Shown here: positions 61,924 through 64,000 of the stretch, piece after piece
How positions within the stretch are numbered: position 1 is the stretch's first letter
Layout: every line of letters starts with the position of its first letter
Source: Pelagibacteraceae bacterium AG-422-D23
GTDB taxonomy: Bacteria; Pseudomonadota; Alphaproteobacteria; Pelagibacterales; Pelagibacteraceae
Direction: 5' to 3'
Length of the DNA stretch: 64,000 nucleotides
Assembly (NCBI GenBank): GCA_003213615.1
Contig: QCMQ01000003.1
Location: 1-64,000, forward strand
Program-made: the position numbers and the translations under genes
Notes under the pieces: generated by a model
What the model saw: only the letters and a program-made list of their open reading frames with translations
What the model was told of the DNA's origin: nothing
Databases searched by the model: none

Positions 61924-62775
61924 TTAATTAGAGCGGGTAAGCAAATATTCTCTTCTAGAAATATATAGACCACTCAGAACAATAATAAATAAACCTAAAT
62001 AAGTCCAGTTATCAGGCAATTCGTGAAAGAAATAGTAACTAATTAGTATATTGGTAATTATCTCTGTATAGCCCAAAGGAGCTAATTTAGAGGCATCAGC
62101 GTATTTGAGTGATAATATTAGGAAAAGATGTGCTACAGAGGCTATAAGGCCGATTAAAGCCATTAAAATCCACTGATTTGACGTAGGATTAACCCAAACT
62201 GAGGGCATAAATAGGCTAATTATTATGGTTCCTATTAAACCCGATAGTAAAAGGGTTAAAAGAGGATTATCAGAGGTACTGAGCTTCCTCGTGATAATAA
62301 GATAAAACCCATAGCAAATTCCATTACCTAAAGCAGCCATGGTAGCTAAATTAATTTCTATAAAGCCAGGTCTGATTACAATTAAAGTTCCAATAAATCC
62401 TAATGATACAGCAGTCCACCTCTTCACCCCTACTTTCTCATTTAAAAAAAATGGAGATAAGGCTGTAACACAAATTGGAGCAACAAAAGCTAAGGTTAAG
62501 GCTTTAGGAAGTGAAATTTCCGATATTGCATAAAAGAATAAATAAGTAGAAAAAACAAAAATTAATCCTCTAATTAATTGAAGGGCTGGTTTTTTCGTCC
62601 AAACTAATGAATGCCTATAAAAGATAAGCATTAGGGATAATGTAAAGACTACAGTAAAAAAATATCTTGCCCACGTTATCTGTAAAACATCCATAGATGA
62701 GCTTAAATATTTAGCAAAAGCATCCATTACAGGAACAATCATCCAAGCAGATGCATTTAAAATTATAGCCTTCAT
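61924..62775 (-). CDS. EamA-family DMT transporter
   Basis: Inner-membrane protein of 283 residues with ten predicted helices in two EamA repeats. WMIVPVMDAFAKYLSSSMDVLQITWARYFFTVVF and SLPKALTLAFVAPICVTALSPFFLNEKVGVKRWTAV are typical of the RhaT/YdcZ-like DMT subgroup. The substrate is unknown; metabolites or amino acids are usual. It follows the AEC transporter by 16 bases and probably shares its transcript. Confidence 0.88.
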   Translation of the reverse strand: MKAIILNASAWMIVPVMDAFAKYLSSSMDVLQITWARYFFTVVFTLSLMLIFYRHSLVWTKKPALQLIRGLIFVFSTYLFFYAISEISLPKALTLAFVAPICVTALSPFFLNEKVGVKRWTAVSLGFIGTLIVIRPGFIEINLATMAALGNGICYGFYLIITRKLSTSDNPLLTLLLSGLIGTIIISLFMPSVWVNPTSNQWILMALIGLIASVAHLFLILSLKYADASKLAPLGYTEIITNILISYYFFHELPDNWTYLGLFIIVLSGLYISRREYLLTRSN

Positions 62776-62791
62776 AAAAGAAGGATATCTC

Positions 62792-63691
62792 TTAATAGAA
62801 GTATTTTAAAGCAAAGAATAATGTAATCGGAATAGTGAATAAGGACATGATTGTAGATACTACAATTGTGCTAGATATATTATCTACAATTTCTTTTGGA
62901 GAATACATGTGCGCTATCAAATAACACAAAATTGCACTAGGCATACAAGACTGAATTAACAGAACACCAGCTGGTATACCAGATAAATTAAAAAATTTTA
63001 TAACAGCAAATCCTATAATAGGACCTAATATTACCCTTCCGAAAGAAGTGATTAATGAATCTTTAAAAGAAAATATTTTCATCTGTGTCAGAGCAACACC
63101 TAGCGACATAAGGATCATTACAATCATACCATAAGCTAAAAGCATTACAGTATTTAATACAAATTGAGGAAAGGGAATTTCAAAATACAAAAAGAGTACT
63201 GTTATTAAAATTGCATAAAATGATGGACTTTTTAATATTGTTTTAAAATCAAAAGCTCGTTTAGCTAAAAAAATATTTAAAGTAAAATGGAGCAAAACAA
63301 TTAAAGATGATATAGCGGCTGCTATCCCCATTCCAAGTTCTCCATAGGCAAATAAACAAATCGGAATACCCATATTTCCAGTATTCGGTAAGATAAAAGT
63401 TGGTAATTCACGAATATAATCCTTCTTCATAAGAAAAAGAAAAATTAAACCGACAATACCAAATAAAGTTAATAAAACTATTGCGTAGCCAAAATATTCA
63501 CTAAACACGTCAAAAGTAACACCACCTGCCGTAATTGCAAAAATTACTAATGCTGGAGTTCCAAAATTACCAGCGTATGTAGTTATAAATGATGTATCAA
63601 AATCGGGATTTTTTTTACCCAAATGATATCCAAGACCTACTATTAGGAATACTGGAAATAAAACTTCAAAAAGTTTTAAATAAATTTCCAT
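62792..63691 (-). CDS. AEC-family transporter
   Basis: Auxin-efflux-carrier-family membrane protein of 299 residues with about ten helices. FPVFLIVGLGYHLGKKNPDFDTSFITTYAGNFGTPALVIFAI and FILPNTGNMGIPICLFAYGE carry the family's helix-breaking Asn/Gly/Pro sites, and GIPAGVLLIQSCMPSAILCYLIA is near the C-terminus. Bacterial members export dicarboxylates or related compounds. Its ATG overlaps the homoserine dehydrogenase stop as TAATG, so an amino-acid-related substrate is possible. Confidence 0.88.
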   Translation of the reverse strand: MEIYLKLFEVLFPVFLIVGLGYHLGKKNPDFDTSFITTYAGNFGTPALVIFAITAGGVTFDVFSEYFGYAIVLLTLFGIVGLIFLFLMKKDYIRELPTFILPNTGNMGIPICLFAYGELGMGIAAAISSLIVLLHFTLNIFLAKRAFDFKTILKSPSFYAILITVLFLYFEIPFPQFVLNTVMLLAYGMIVMILMSLGVALTQMKIFSFKDSLITSFGRVILGPIIGFAVIKFFNLSGIPAGVLLIQSCMPSAILCYLIAHMYSPKEIVDNISSTIVVSTIMSLFTIPITLFFALKYFY

Positions 63692-64000
63692 TAACCAAGC
63701 AATCTAATTAATGTTGGTGTTTTTATAATATTTTTATTTTTTTTAAAAATAGACAAGCAATTATGAATATTAGTTTCAGTTGTTTTATGAGTTATAATAA
63801 CTATTGTTGCCTTATTGTTTTTCTTATCAGGTGTCTGGATTAACCTTTTAACTGAAATTTTGTATTTAGCTAAACGATTAGTTATTTTGGATAATACACC
63901 AGGCTTATCTTTTACTTCAAATCTTAGATATAATGAATTTACATAATTATTTACATTATATGGCTTTAAAGATTTAAGCTTAGAAACACTAACACCGAAA
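63691..64000 (-). CDS. hom: Homoserine dehydrogenase, C-terminal ACT domain (partial)
   Basis: The frame is open to the window edge and covers about 102 C-terminal residues. YLRFEVKDKPGVLSKITNRLAKYKISVKRLIQ followed by ATIVIITHKTTE and a short tail matches the regulatory ACT domain of homoserine dehydrogenase, which binds an amino-acid effector (usually threonine). The catalytic part lies outside the window. The stop overlaps the AEC start as TAATG. Confidence 0.85.
   Translation of the reverse strand, partial: FGVSVSKLKSLKPYNVNNYVNSLYLRFEVKDKPGVLSKITNRLAKYKISVKRLIQTPDKKNNKATIVIITHKTTETNIHNCLSIFKKNKNIIKTPTLIRLLG

Overview
The window looks like a piece of a streamlined marine alphaproteobacterial chromosome, most likely Pelagibacterales (SAR11). 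The reasons are very low GC with A/T-biased codons, genes packed with overlaps or gaps of a few bases, an NDUFS4-type complex I subunit, an SdhE/RecG neighbourhood, and alphaproteobacterial gene orders (argS-x-nagZ-scpA-scpB-tatABC-serS-yajC-secDF; uvrA/ssb-gyrA-coaD-ppi-tgt; mltB-rlpA-dac-tmk-holB-metG-tatD). The taxon is inferred from these features, since no search could be run.

Region 1 (1-8.9 kb) is the phosphate regulon: phoR, pstS, pstC, pstA, pstB, phoU and phoB on the plus strand, with PhoB-box-like direct repeats before pstS and pstC and a strong terminator after pstS. A minus-strand arsenate module (small membrane protein, thioredoxin-type ArsC, aquaglyceroporin) runs into the phoB end and overlaps it. 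This makes sense because Pst systems can also import arsenate.

Region 2 (8.9-13 kb) is zinc uptake: znuA diverges from znuC-znuB-zur, with two 15-bp palindromes between them that look like Zur operators. ZnuA carries a His/Asp-rich loop built from an 84-bp tandem duplication.

Region 3 (13-51 kb) is mostly housekeeping: DNA repair and replication (xthA, uvrA, ssb, gyrA, recG, holB, tmk, dgt), translation (argS, serS, metG, tgt, three tRNAs), chromosome segregation (scpA/B), export (tatABC, yajC-secD-secF), envelope maintenance (nagZ, mltB, an RlpA-like SPOR lipoprotein, a D-Ala-D-Ala carboxypeptidase, an M48 protease), cofactors (coaD, erpA, sdhE) and ion homeostasis (nhaA). Several proteins differ from their families at known metal or active sites. 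Tgt lacks two of three zinc cysteines, a metallo-hydrolase has HxHxDQ instead of HxHxDH, and the RlpA-like protein appears to lack its catalytic Asp.

Region 4 (52-61.9 kb) starts after a tRNA-Glu and looks like a variable island for surface glycan synthesis. It holds a GIY-YIG protein, a double-domain glycosyltransferase, a sugar-nucleotide epimerase, two GT2 enzymes, RfbC, a methyltransferase, a LicD-like transferase and a 2OG/Fe(II) oxygenase. It ends with a complete tyrosine recombinase, a Xer/dif-like inverted repeat just upstream of the recombinase start, a coupled small-membrane-protein/MGMT pair and an AT-rich gap. Region 5 (61.9-64 kb) returns to core-type genes on the minus strand: homoserine dehydrogenase (partial), an AEC-family transporter and an EamA-family transporter.

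Many junctions use the overlapping stop-start UAAUG (at least twelve), and Shine-Dalgarno sequences are rarely visible, so translational coupling seems to be common here.
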